NCBI GenBank assembly: GCA_902769805.1 | Contig: CACXQL010000024.1 | Span: forward strand, 1 to 41,874 | Reading direction: 5' to 3' | Origin: an uncultured Prevotellaceae bacterium | Lineage (GTDB): Bacteria > Bacteroidota > Bacteroidia > Bacteroidales > Bacteroidaceae | DNA length: 41,874 nucleotides | In this document: piece after piece, positions 7,820 through 16,034 of the stretch | How the letters are laid out: each line of letters opens with the position of its first letter | How positions within the stretch are numbered: position 1 is the stretch's first letter | Translations under genes and position numbers: made by a program | The notes under the pieces: model-generated | The model's database searches: none | What the model was told of the DNA's origin: nothing | The model's input: the letters and a program-made list of their open reading frames with translations, nothing else

Positions 7820-8276
7820 ATTTAGACTTCATCGGAACAAATGTCTCGTAAGTTTGATCGTCGTAATAGACCCTTATTTCTGTTACTTTTCGAGGCTCTT
7901 TGTCAACAATTTTCATAATTTGAGGATTGTTATCCAATAGTGTGTTATGTACACCCTGGGAAATTGGAGTCCTGGAAGGGTTCAAAACGGACTGATCGAA
8001 GTCTAACATCGGTTCAACAGACGACTGTTGAGAAGGGTCAGAACCCGTAGAATCCCCTGTAGATGGGCTAATATACATGTCTCCGACACCCATCAGAAGC
8101 CAATCAGTACTGATAGAAGGTATCTTATTTTTTATCGCCTCAACGATATTAAGGGTAGGGCGGGTCCTTCCATTGAAGATACTACTCAGGGTTGCGGGTG
8201 ACAAACCAATAAAATCAGCAAACACTTGTTGACTCATGTGCTGCTCTTCCATGATGTGCTTAATTCTGTCTTTCAT
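7818..8276 (-). CDS. XRE/Cro-CI family DNA-binding regulator
   Basis: 152 residues. The first ~60 form a Cro/CI-type helix-turn-helix (MSQQVFADFIGLSPATLSSI, then NGRTRPTLNIVEAI and the typical STDWLLMGVGDMY that ends this domain in Bacteroidetes). Residues ~70-115 are Ser/Pro/Asn-rich and probably disordered. The last ~30 (VTEIRVYYDDQTYETFVP) look like a small strand-rich segment of unknown role. It is monocistronic with a clear promoter and terminator. A 12-bp palindromic site in its leader and a second copy upstream suggest autoregulation. It lies alone beside a large gene-free region, with no toxin or phage genes next to it. Confidence 0.88.
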   Translation of the reverse strand: MKDRIKHIMEEQHMSQQVFADFIGLSPATLSSIFNGRTRPTLNIVEAIKNKIPSISTDWLLMGVGDMYISPSTGDSTGSDPSQQSSVEPMLDFDQSVLNPSRTPISQGVHNTLLDNNPQIMKIVDKEPRKVTEIRVYYDDQTYETFVPMKSK

Positions 8277-8298
8277 ATACTCATCAAGTCATTTTTTA

Positions 8299-8310
8299 GG
8301 CAAAAATGCC
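8299..8310. promoter_or_regulatory. Candidate operator, copy 1
   Basis: GGCAAAAATGCC lies between the predicted transcription start (about 8322) and the ATG (8276) of the XRE gene. The reverse complement recurs exactly at 8767-8778, and the match extends one base (A) on one side and into an AT-rich flank on the other. Dyad sites in the leader of an XRE gene are typical of autorepression. Confidence 0.5.
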
Positions 8311-8328
8311 CATTTTTCGTTCACTTTA

Positions 8329-8359
8329 CAAAGATAAAACAAATTTCTGAGATATGCAA
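8329..8359 (-). promoter_or_regulatory. Promoter of the XRE regulator gene
   Basis: Minus-strand TTG (8359-8357) and a perfect TATCTTTG (8336-8329) are spaced by 20 bp. Confidence 0.75.
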
Positions 8360-9052
8360 CATTTGTAACGGGAATTTTATTTTGCAAAGTTTAGGTTTTG
8401 AATTTTTAAACTTTTAAACATCATAGTCAACACTAAACAATTGTATATTACATTTCTAAATCTAAAAGAAATGACCTGAATATAGAATTGTATTTAATTT
8501 GAGTAAAATAAACTAACTATCTGATTTTTCATACTTTAAATGCACCAAATAGCCAATATAGAAAGGAAATATGCAAGTTTACAAACACAAATATTGGGAA
8601 AACATTCGTGATTCAAGTGAATAATATTGTATAAGCATCAGAGTTTTAGGAAATTATATCAAATATCCTCTTTTGTATTTTAAGTCTGCACCCTATCTAC
8701 AAAGGGAATTTTAGGTTTTTAAAGTTGTGTTTTTATTTTTAAAACGTACAACAAATGTAAATAATAGGCATTTTTGCCTCTAAACATCATTAAAATCATC
8801 TAAAGTGTTTATATTTTAAAATCAACAAAACAAAACATTAAAATTACTTAATCCTAAATTTGAACGCCAAAAAATAGCGTAAATTTAAAAATTTTGAAGG
8901 AAACTGAACGAATGACCGAAGAGCCCAGAACTCTTATATTCTAGAGGGGGAAAAAGAAGAAGAAATGCTTTCTGGATAAGCTTTTGAGCCCCATTTTTTA
9001 TGTTCGGAATTTTGGATGAAATAGAAAAAAAGAGGCTAAAAACACCCCTTTT
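8360..9052. other. Gene-free AT-rich region of about 700 bp
   Basis: No frame here codes for a convincing protein, and the stretch is clearly more AT-rich than the genes on both sides. It contains operator copy 2 (8767-8778) and, just downstream of it on the minus strand, TACATTTG (8759-8752), a perfect -7 box. The operator would then sit where a -33/-7 spacer lies. Tiny frames occur (for example at 8632-8573 on the minus strand, 19 codons) without good ribosome sites. Possible contents are an untranslated RNA, a decayed gene or a long regulatory region. Confidence 0.55.
8767..8778. promoter_or_regulatory. Candidate operator, copy 2
   Basis: GGCATTTTTGCC is the exact reverse complement of the site at 8299-8310. 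On the minus strand it lies 7 bases upstream of a TACATTTG -7 box (8759-8752), a position where a bound repressor would block RNA polymerase. Confidence 0.45.
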
Positions 9053-10078
9053 TTAGTGCAAAATGAAGAAAATCAGTTCCCTCATCAGCTCCCCTGGAGG
9101 GGTGTTTGGGTTGTCTAAACCCTTACTTTTGGCATCAATTTCTCTTATTTTGCTCAAAATATGCATCACTTTCATGGCTGAGTAGTTTTTGATCCCCGTC
9201 ATATAGTCTTTGGCAGCCCATGGACTACGCAGATCTAACCATTCCGCTACCCTCTCCTGACTGTTTTTCTGCGGACAGTAGTGCGCAATCATCAGATTCT
9301 GGAAATAATTAAAGAGCATTGGGAGAAAAGAATAGATACTTCCAGCCTTCGGATTTTCGTCAAAATATTTCACAATCTGATTTGCCTTGAAAATATTACG
9401 GTTGACAATGGCATCTCTCAGTTCATATCCATTGAAATCCTTACTGACTCCAATCTGGTCCTCCACAACTTGAGGTGTCACTCTCCTATCCTCTTCAGGC
9501 AATGACAGCAGTACCTTGTCTAATTCGCCCACAAGACGACTTATATCCGAACCAATAGAATCAGCTATCAACTGGGTAGATTTAGTGTCTATACTGACGT
9601 TTCTTGCCCGCAGATAGCCTTCTATGAAGCTTGGAAGATCACGATCACGCAGTTTTTTACTCTCAAAAAGGATGCCAACCTGTTGGATAGCCTTCACATA
9701 TTCCCTTTTTCTACCGTCTATAGAGCCGTTTTTATGGCACATCACAAGGATTGTAGAGGGCATCGGGGCCTTGAAATACTTCTCTAAAGGTTCTGTATTC
9801 TTGATATTCTGAGCCTCTTTAACTATCAACACCTGATATTTTGACATCATAGGATAGCGTTTTGCCGCATCCACGATCTGTGACGCTGTCACGTCTGAAC
9901 CGAATAAAACAGTCTGGTCGAAGTCCCGTTCCTCAGGCTGTAGCACGTTTTCTGCTATCCAATTGGATATCTTATCAATATAATAAGACTCATCGCCCAT
10001 CAGATAGTAGAGGGGAAGGAAATGACGCGCTTCTAAATCGCGCATAACACCATCATATGTCACTATAGCCTGAGCCAT
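9053..10078 (-). CDS. holA: DNA polymerase III delta subunit
   Basis: 341 residues from the ATG at 10078. The upstream in-frame TTG at 10096 lies inside the promoter and is rejected. Delta is the clamp-loader subunit that opens the beta clamp. Seen: FLPLYYLMGDESYYIDKI (the HolA N-terminal pattern in which the P-loop-like turn is replaced), MMSKYQVLIVKEAQ, the domain II region with DISRLVGELDKVLL, and a helical C-terminal domain with IYSFLPMLFNYFQNLM, as in HolA of Bacteroidetes. The -7 box ends five bases before the start codon, so the message is probably leaderless. The call is based on family-typical segments. Confidence 0.92.
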   Translation of the reverse strand: MAQAIVTYDGVMRDLEARHFLPLYYLMGDESYYIDKISNWIAENVLQPEERDFDQTVLFGSDVTASQIVDAAKRYPMMSKYQVLIVKEAQNIKNTEPLEKYFKAPMPSTILVMCHKNGSIDGRKREYVKAIQQVGILFESKKLRDRDLPSFIEGYLRARNVSIDTKSTQLIADSIGSDISRLVGELDKVLLSLPEEDRRVTPQVVEDQIGVSKDFNGYELRDAIVNRNIFKANQIVKYFDENPKAGSIYSFLPMLFNYFQNLMIAHYCPQKNSQERVAEWLDLRSPWAAKDYMTGIKNYSAMKVMHILSKIREIDAKSKGLDNPNTPPGELMRELIFFILH

Positions 10079-10082
10079 GATG

Positions 10083-10114
10083 CAAAGATAGTGCAAATCG
10101 AGCGAAAAACCAAA
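10083..10114 (-). promoter_or_regulatory. Promoter of holA, predicted leaderless transcript
   Basis: Minus-strand TTTG (10114-10111) and a perfect TATCTTTG (10090-10083), 20 bp apart. The -7 box ends four bases before the ATG at 10078-10076, so transcription should start at or next to the start codon. Confidence 0.72.
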
Positions 10115-10197
10115 TTTATTTGAGTTTTTCCGAGATGCCGCCTATCTTCGACGAAAGTCAAAGGTAGCAAAAATAATTGAGGACGGAAAATTGAAAA

Positions 10198-12153
10198 TTA
10201 TTGGTTCGGCAACGAGAGAATGAAACGAGTGCCGCCAGTATATTCTTTATCCAGCCGCAAATCTCCGCCTAACTGATGGGCAATACGGTATGCCATAGGC
10301 AAACCTAAGCCTAATCCTTTCTTGAAGGAATCTACTTTATAGAATTTCTCAAAGATACGATCCTGAACCTCTGCTGGAATACCTATACCCGTATCAGTTA
10401 CAGTGAATTTCATACCGTTACCAATCAGTTGGCGCAAGATTCTCTGCAATGCAAGTGTATTACTCTTGATGGTCTGCGTATCGTCCACATGGGAGTCATA
10501 AATCAGTTCCAGACGACCATTATTCACCATCTGGGAGGCTTTTATCAAGTCATCACACAACTCATTGACCTTGATATCATCTGTGACGCTATAATGATTC
10601 TGACCTTCATTCTCAGAGAACTCCAGAAGTTCATTGACGAAGTTCGTGATCTCACGAGTATTAGTCTCAATACTGTTCACGATATTCTCGCGCTGCTCTG
10701 TACTTAGTTTAAAACTGGGATTACCAATCACCTGTGCAAAACCCGTAATCACATTCAACGGCGTACGAATCTCGTGACTGATATGCTGTACAAAAGCCGT
10801 CTTCATACGATCGCTCTCCTGCGCATGATCCAGTGCCACAGCAAGTTCATGGTTCTTTTGATGCAGTCGTTTCAGGAAATAAAGTCCTACAATACCAATG
10901 ATAATCATCGCACCGATAATCACACCCAGTACAATATATACATGACGCGTATGCTCCTCCTGTTTCGACTTCTCCAACTCATCAACCTTGAAGAGCGTAT
11001 TAAACTCATTCAGTTGGTTCTTCACGCTCTTGACATTCAGGGAGTCCGACAGGTAGAACACCTGCTTATAAAGACCTGCAGCCTCCTCAAAGCGATGGGA
11101 TTGCAGCATAATCTCTGCCCGTTGTTTCTTCAACATTAACACGCCTGATGGGTCTTCCTGAACGGTATAACGCCCAATAATCTGGTTATTGAAGTCTAAG
11201 GCTTTCTCGTAGTTACCTTTCTTCATATACAACTGTCCCAGATTATAGAAAACCGTCAATTGAGAGTTGTCTTTCAAATCCTTGGTCGTCTCATACGCCT
11301 TCGTCAGCAGTTCCTCTGCCTCATTGAGCTTTCCCAGCCCCATCAGTGCGGTGGCTCGTGAGTTATAATAATAGGTATAATAGGAAGTATTACTCCCCTT
11401 CTCACCATCCAGTCCCAACTCTTTCTTATGGGAATCCAGATAGGCACGCCATAGATCTGTGATTTCCAACATCCGCTGGTAATTCTTCACCTCTGAGAGC
11501 ACGCTGCAATAGTAAGGATAGACATCCAACAAGGTTGAATTTCCATACTCCGTCTTCTGTAATGCCTTGATACAACGCTCATACGACTGGATTGCCTCCT
11601 CATGGAATCCGATGTCCATATAGGCATTTCCCATACCATACGAGGCCAGTCCGATACCATAATTTTTTTTGCGACTTTGGGCATCCTCATACATACGTTT
11701 CAGTTCTCGCAAAGCAGTATTGCTATGTCCTGTGAAAGTATAATGATTAGCTATCAGTACCCACGAGTCATAATAGAGTTTCCAATCCTGATGTTTCAGC
11801 AAGAACTGCTGCTGTTTGGGAAATTCCAACAATAACGAGTCTATCAGATCAGTATTATAATAGTAATACAACAAAGCGACTCGTGCCGTTCCCTGACGCT
11901 CAATGTTGCCCTGGCGCTCAGATTCTTCCAGCAATTCTGTAATACTGCTGCGCTCCTGTTTCACATCACCTGCATAATAGCAGATATTATAAATCTTGTA
12001 ATAAGCCTCTATCAGGTCTTTCCCCTTTAGTTTAGGGATTTCATGACGGATGGAGTCTATTTGTCGCTGATAGACAGTCTGTGCCTTTCCCTGTATGGAT
12101 GACAACAGCAAGAGTACTAAAAGCAATATGGTGGACAGATTTCTTTCTTTCAT
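10198..12153 (-). CDS. TPR-containing membrane sensor histidine kinase with shortened ATP-binding domain
   Basis: 651 residues: signal peptide (1-24), periplasmic helical repeats of TPR type (about 30-390, for example GNYEKALDFNNQIIG and KLNEAEELLTKAYE), one membrane segment (about 405-428), a short coiled coil, then HisKA with phospho-acceptor His460 in HISHEIRTPLNVITGF. The HATPase domain has an N-box remnant (ILRQLIGNGMKFT, about 573-585), the D-box DTGIGIP (about 587-593) and the G-box KGLGLGLP. N-box and D-box are only a few residues apart (GMKFTVTDTGIG), whereas the family has about 25-30 residues of beta strand between them. An in-frame deletion is likely, so activity is doubtful. No response regulator gene is adjacent. 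Confidence 0.88.
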   Translation of the reverse strand: MKERNLSTILLLVLLLLSSIQGKAQTVYQRQIDSIRHEIPKLKGKDLIEAYYKIYNICYYAGDVKQERSSITELLEESERQGNIERQGTARVALLYYYYNTDLIDSLLLEFPKQQQFLLKHQDWKLYYDSWVLIANHYTFTGHSNTALRELKRMYEDAQSRKKNYGIGLASYGMGNAYMDIGFHEEAIQSYERCIKALQKTEYGNSTLLDVYPYYCSVLSEVKNYQRMLEITDLWRAYLDSHKKELGLDGEKGSNTSYYTYYYNSRATALMGLGKLNEAEELLTKAYETTKDLKDNSQLTVFYNLGQLYMKKGNYEKALDFNNQIIGRYTVQEDPSGVLMLKKQRAEIMLQSHRFEEAAGLYKQVFYLSDSLNVKSVKNQLNEFNTLFKVDELEKSKQEEHTRHVYIVLGVIIGAMIIIGIVGLYFLKRLHQKNHELAVALDHAQESDRMKTAFVQHISHEIRTPLNVITGFAQVIGNPSFKLSTEQRENIVNSIETNTREITNFVNELLEFSENEGQNHYSVTDDIKVNELCDDLIKASQMVNNGRLELIYDSHVDDTQTIKSNTLALQRILRQLIGNGMKFTVTDTGIGIPAEVQDRIFEKFYKVDSFKKGLGLGLPMAYRIAHQLGGDLRLDKEYTGGTRFILSLPNQ

Positions 12154-12204
12154 CGTTATTGGTATTTTGACTGCAAAGATAAGAAAAATAATTGAAAATA
12201 GAGA

Positions 12205-12235
12205 TTTGAAGATTGAAAAATATTTCGTACATTTG
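12205..12235 (+). promoter_or_regulatory. Promoter of the HsdR-N-like gene, predicted leaderless transcript
   Basis: TTTG at 12205-12208 and a perfect TACATTTG at 12228-12235, 19 bp apart. The ATG follows after four bases. The -33 box lies in a degenerate heptamer stretch (12193-12220). Confidence 0.7.
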
Positions 12236-12239
12236 CAAC

Positions 12240-12689
12240 ATGTATGAACTGAACCTGCCTAAGTATGAGGTACGATTAGGCGGCACGAGGGAGAATCCGG
12301 AGATCTTCGACTTCCTACGTCGCCGTTTCGTAAAACTGACCCCAGAGGAATGGGTCCGGCAGCATTTTGTACACTGGCTGACAGAGCATAAAGGATATCC
12401 CAAAGGACTTTTGGGTAATGAGATAGAATTACGTGTGGGAGAGAAGAGGTTGCGCTGTGACTCTATCCTCTATAATACAAACGCACAACCCAGAATGATT
12501 ATAGAATACAAAGCCCCCACGGTAAACCTCTCTAAGAAGGTCTTCGACCAGATTGTCACCTACAACCTGTTATTGAATGTCGACTATCTAATCATCAGCA
12601 ACGGACTGCTACACTATTGCTGTCGGATGGACTATGAACACAATAGCTACGAGTTCCTGCCAGATATTCCCGATTACAAGAATCTATAA
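12240..12689 (+). CDS. Small protein with HsdR N-terminal nuclease-like domain
   Basis: 149 residues from the ATG at 12240. A TTG-initiated form 27 bases earlier overlaps the promoter and is less likely. The protein matches the type I restriction enzyme R N-terminal fold seen as a stand-alone protein throughout Bacteroidetes. It shows a PD-(D/E)xK-like arrangement: RLRCDSILYN (Asp), then RMIIEYKAP (Glu-x-Lys), with YPKGLLGNEIELRVG before and DQIVTYNLLLNVDYLIISNG after. No methylase, specificity or helicase subunit is nearby, so it is not part of a restriction system here. Its role is unknown; nucleic-acid cleavage is possible from the motif. Confidence 0.85.
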   Translation: MYELNLPKYEVRLGGTRENPEIFDFLRRRFVKLTPEEWVRQHFVHWLTEHKGYPKGLLGNEIELRVGEKRLRCDSILYNTNAQPRMIIEYKAPTVNLSKKVFDQIVTYNLLLNVDYLIISNGLLHYCCRMDYEHNSYEFLPDIPDYKNL

Positions 12690-12694
12690 AAGAA

Positions 12695-12724
12695 TAGCAG
12701 GCGTGGAAATCTCCACGCCTGCTA
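12695..12724. terminator. Bidirectional intrinsic terminator between convergent genes
   Basis: A perfect 13-bp stem (12695-12707 with 12712-12724) and a 4-nt loop lie between the plus-strand HsdR-N-like stop and the minus-strand zinc-ribbon stop. The flank is T-rich in the minus direction (TTCTTTTAT) and weaker in the plus direction. Confidence 0.78.
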
Positions 12725-12730
12725 CTTGTC

Positions 12731-13585
12731 TTATGCTTCAGCCTCTGGAGCCTGCGGCTCTTCTGCGGCTTTCTTCGTGGTCTTACGGATAGAGCGCTTG
12801 CGCGTCTTCTTCTCCTCTACCCCCGTAGGCGTGATCTTCACACCAGCCAGCTCGGGGTCGATCATGATACGACCACAATACTCACACACGATAATCTTCT
12901 TGTGCATCTTGATATCCAGTTGACGCTGGGGCGGAATCTTATTGAAACAACCGCCACAGGCATCACGCTGTACATAGACGATACCCAGACCGTTACGGGC
13001 ATTCTTACGGATACGCTTGAAAGAAGTCAGCAGACGCGGTTCAATCTTTGCCTCCAACTCCTTCACCTTTGCCTTCAGTTTGTCTTCCTCGGCACGAGTC
13101 TCGTCCATAATCTCATCCAGTTCACTCTTCTTCAATTCCAGAGCCTGCTGACGATCCTGGATAACCTCCTGGTTCTTTGTCAACTCTTCTTTCTTTTCCT
13201 CAATACGGACCTGAGCCTCCTTGATTTTCTTGTTACACAGTTCAATCTCCAGTGACTGGAACTCGATTTCCTTCGACAAGGTATCGTACTCACGGTTGTT
13301 CTTCACATCGTTCAACTGAGCCTTGTAACGCTCCACGCTTGACTTTGCTGTTTCGATTTCACCTTTTTTCATGTTGATGGCCTGCTCATACTCCTTGATA
13401 TCCGTCTGGATCTTCTCAATACGGGTGGTCAAGCCCTCAATCTCGTCTTCCAGGTCTTGTACTTCCAGAGGCAGTTCACCTCTCAAGGCACGCTTCTCAT
13501 CAATACTTGAGAGCGTGGTCTGCAGCTGATAGAGTGTCTTCAGGCGCTCTTCCACTGTCAGGTCTGTTGGATCTTTCTTTGCCAT
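12731..13585 (-). CDS. Coiled-coil protein with C4 zinc ribbon (CdsZ/DUF164 type)
   Basis: 284 residues. About residues 15-190 are a long heptad-rich coiled coil (many E, K, L and Q; for example KIKEAQVRIEEKKEELTKNQ). Residues ~205-250 hold a zinc ribbon with two CxxC pairs, ACGGC and CEYCG, as in the family found beside nif3-like genes in many bacteria. The tail is Lys/Arg-rich then Glu/Ala-rich (KKTRKRSIRKTTKK). The family is implicated in nucleic-acid or protein binding; its precise role is not established. It lies 47 bases downstream of the nif3-like gene and is probably cotranscribed with it. Confidence 0.88.
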   Translation of the reverse strand: MAKKDPTDLTVEERLKTLYQLQTTLSSIDEKRALRGELPLEVQDLEDEIEGLTTRIEKIQTDIKEYEQAINMKKGEIETAKSSVERYKAQLNDVKNNREYDTLSKEIEFQSLEIELCNKKIKEAQVRIEEKKEELTKNQEVIQDRQQALELKKSELDEIMDETRAEEDKLKAKVKELEAKIEPRLLTSFKRIRKNARNGLGIVYVQRDACGGCFNKIPPQRQLDIKMHKKIIVCEYCGRIMIDPELAGVKITPTGVEEKKTRKRSIRKTTKKAAEEPQAPEAEA

Positions 13586-13600
13586 AATACTTTTTTTAAT

Positions 13601-13635
13601 TCTGATTATTCTGATTACTCTGATTATTCTGATTA
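13601..13635. repeat. 9-bp tandem repeat (TCTGATTAT) overlapping the nif3-like stop codon
   Basis: Four units (three full, one lacking the last base; unit 2 ends in C) run through the spacer between the nif3-like gene and the zinc-ribbon gene. The nif3-like stop codon (13633-13635) is inside the last unit. A related 9-mer occurs in frame inside glnN. Confidence 0.8.
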
Positions 13636-14398
13636 AATATAATATATCGGATTGGTGTTAACCTCTGTGATAAAGGTCTTCACCCCAGGACACTCCCTCT
13701 CAATGATATCGCGGAATATCTCGCTTGTAAACTGCTCACTTTGATAGTGTCCGATAACACATATCTGGAGGCGCTGCTCATAACCAAAATACTGGTGGTA
13801 GTGCATCTCACCCGTGATAAAGGCATCAGCCCCTTGCTGAAGGGCATCACCCAAAAGGAAATCCCCTGCCCCTCCACAGATGGCTACACGCTGGACAGGA
13901 CGTTGTAAGAGCTCATTACACAGGGCACACTCTACGTGGAACTGTTTTTTCACCAGTTCAACAAATGCCTTGGCATCCATGGCAGCAGACAGACTGCCTA
14001 TCACGCCGCTGCCACCTTCAATGCCATCTACCATCTTCTGTGCAAAGAAGGCTATGTCTTTCAGTCCCAGACGCTCTGCAATCTTCCAGTTTACACCATC
14101 CAGGGCATTATCCAGATTAGTATGCATCGACACTACCACGATGTCATGCTTAATCGCTTTAATGACACAACGCTGCACATAGTCGGTATCACTGATCTGT
14201 TTCAGTCCACGGAACAAGAGCGGATGATGACTCACAATGAGGTTACACCCTTTCGCAATGGCCTCGTCCACGATTTGTTCGTTGACATCCAGACACAATA
14301 ATGCCCCTGAAACCTCCGCCTCTGTCAGTCCTACTTGCAGGCCAGCATTATCCCAGCTTTCCTGTAAGGGCAGAGGCGCGAACTGTCTTTATTTTCAC
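13633..14398 (-). pseudogene. Nif3-like dinuclear metal-centre protein (GTP cyclohydrolase I type 2 family), frameshifted near its start
   Basis: The frame ending at 13633 encodes an almost complete Nif3 protein: LPLQESWDNAGLQVG, CNLIVSHHPLLFRGLK (metal-binding HH), HTNLDNALDGVN and GEMHYHQYFG / GHYQSEQFTSE near the end. It reads back in frame to about 14380 (FAPLPLQESW) and then meets a stop (TAA at about 14388). A plausible start, GTG at 14398 encoding MKIKTV, is in another frame. Families of this type begin MKIK-x-V with about seven more residues before FAPLPLQE, so a short deletion with frameshift between these parts is likely, perhaps across CAGTT repeats. An internal start could still yield a truncated protein of about 221 residues. 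A sequencing error is the alternative. Confidence 0.7.
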
Positions 14399-14473
14399 GC
14401 TTCTAATATGTTTTACGGTGCGAAGTTACTGCTTTTTCAGCAGATAACACTCACCATACACTATTTTTTAGTG

Positions 14474-15910
14474 TTATTTAAAGATTTCGTCGTCGTGCTC
14501 ATGACAGTAACTCGTACCGTCAAAGCAATGAGTACACAGGCGTTCTTTAGGTACACCTATCGAGTCGATAAGGTCTTCCAGTGTAGCAAACTTCACACTG
14601 GTCAGTCCCAATCGGCGCGCTATCTCATTCACCATCCGCTGGTATTCCGGAGTACCTGTCTTGGCATACTGCTCCAGGTTCTTCTTGTCGTCGCCTTCCA
14701 AGTCCTTGATGATACGACGGGTAATCAGTTCCATATCCGTCTTTGAGGTGGTAAAACCAATAAACGGACAACCATAGACCAATGGCGGACAGGAGATGCG
14801 CACATGAACCTCCTTGGCACCGTTCTCGAAGAACGTACGCACATTGTCGCGCAACTGGGTTCCACGTACGATAGAGTCGTCGCAGAACACGATACGCTGG
14901 TCTTTCAAGATGGCTGGATTGGGAATCAGTTTCATACGTGCAACCAAGTCACGACGCAACTGGTTACCAGGGGTAAACGAACGGGGCCATGTGGGGGTGT
15001 ATTTCAGGACGGCGCGCTTGTAGGGGATATTCTTTCCATGGGAATAGCCCAATGCCATACCCACGCCGGAGTCAGGAATACCACATACCATGTCTGCCTC
15101 CAGCTCCTTATCGTTCTCTCCCACAATACGTCCATTTCTCTCGCGCACATATTCTGTATTGACTCCCTCGTAGTCACTGGCAGGGAAACCATAGTACACC
15201 CAGAGGAAGGAGCATATCTGACAACGGCTCAGAGGTTTCTGCATCACCTCCACCCTATCATTCCGCAGACGGACAATCTCACCTGGACCGATATGACGCT
15301 CTATCTGGTAGTCGAGATTCGGGAAACTCGTCGTCTCTGTCGAGGCGGCATAGGCACCCTCCTTATGTCCGATGGCTATCGGGGTACGTCCTAAGAAATC
15401 ACGGGCGGCAATGATACCGTCTTCCGTCAGGATAAGCATCGAGCAGGAACCCTCAATCTTCTTATACACATTGTTGATACCCTCCACGAAGGTGTCTCCC
15501 ATATTGATCAGTAAAGCCACCAGTTCCGTCTGGTTAATCGTGTTGGCAGACAACTCACTGAGGTGCATCCTTTGGGCAAGTAGTTCATCGGCTATCTCAC
15601 GCAGATTGTTAATCTTCGCCACCGTCACTACGGCATAGCGTCCCAGATGGGAGTTGACAATGATGGGCTGAGGGTCTGTGTCACTGATCACACCGATACC
15701 CTGACATCCCTTGAAGTTATCCAACTCGTCCTCAAAACGGGAACGGAAATACTGACGCTCCAAGGAGTGGATAGAACGATGGAAGCCGCTCTCCTCGTCA
15801 AAAGTCACCAGTCCGGCGCGTTTAGTACCTAAATGTGAGTTATAGTCTGTCCCGTAAAACAAGTCGTTTACGCAATCTTTTGTGGAAATAGTGCCGAAAA
15901 AGCCACCCAT
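14474..15910 (-). CDS. Amidophosphoribosyltransferase (PurF-like) lacking the N-terminal catalytic Cys
   Basis: 478 residues. The N-terminal half has the class II glutamine amidotransferase fold (YNSHLGTKRAGLVTF, SHLGRYAVVTVAKINN, ARDFLGRTPIAIG). The C-terminal half is a type I phosphoribosyltransferase with the PRPP motif VFCDDSIVRGTQLRD. In active PurF the residue after Met (or propeptide) is the nucleophile Cys; here the start is MGGFFG, so glutaminase activity should be absent and ammonia the likely nitrogen donor. Bacteroidetes carry such a paralogue beside a Cys-containing PurF, from memory. The Cys-rich end (LCTHCFDGTSYCHEH) could bind metal. The gene has its own -7 box (15959-15952). 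Confidence 0.85.
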   Translation of the reverse strand: MGGFFGTISTKDCVNDLFYGTDYNSHLGTKRAGLVTFDEESGFHRSIHSLERQYFRSRFEDELDNFKGCQGIGVISDTDPQPIIVNSHLGRYAVVTVAKINNLREIADELLAQRMHLSELSANTINQTELVALLINMGDTFVEGINNVYKKIEGSCSMLILTEDGIIAARDFLGRTPIAIGHKEGAYAASTETTSFPNLDYQIERHIGPGEIVRLRNDRVEVMQKPLSRCQICSFLWVYYGFPASDYEGVNTEYVRERNGRIVGENDKELEADMVCGIPDSGVGMALGYSHGKNIPYKRAVLKYTPTWPRSFTPGNQLRRDLVARMKLIPNPAILKDQRIVFCDDSIVRGTQLRDNVRTFFENGAKEVHVRISCPPLVYGCPFIGFTTSKTDMELITRRIIKDLEGDDKKNLEQYAKTGTPEYQRMVNEIARRLGLTSVKFATLEDLIDSIGVPKERLCTHCFDGTSYCHEHDDEIFK

Positions 15911-16034
15911 ATTTCTTACCTTATATTATATTAATACCCGATTTAGGTCTGCAAAATTACAAAAAATCATGAATTATCTATCATCTCTTTTGATTTTTTT
16001 TGTAATTTTGTGGCGTTAATTGATTCAAGTAAAT

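Noticed and set aside
7818-8276. XRE antitoxin or phage repressor
   Set aside because: No adjacent toxin, integrase or phage gene; the gene stands alone with its own promoter and terminator.
9001-9060. 18-codon frame MFGILDEIEKKRLKTPLF on the plus strand
   Set aside because: No ribosome site, and it ends in the holA 3' end; likely chance.
12240-12689. A type I restriction-modification system
   Set aside because: Only an HsdR N-terminal-like domain is present; no methylase, specificity or helicase gene is nearby, and stand-alone copies of this domain are typical of Bacteroidetes.
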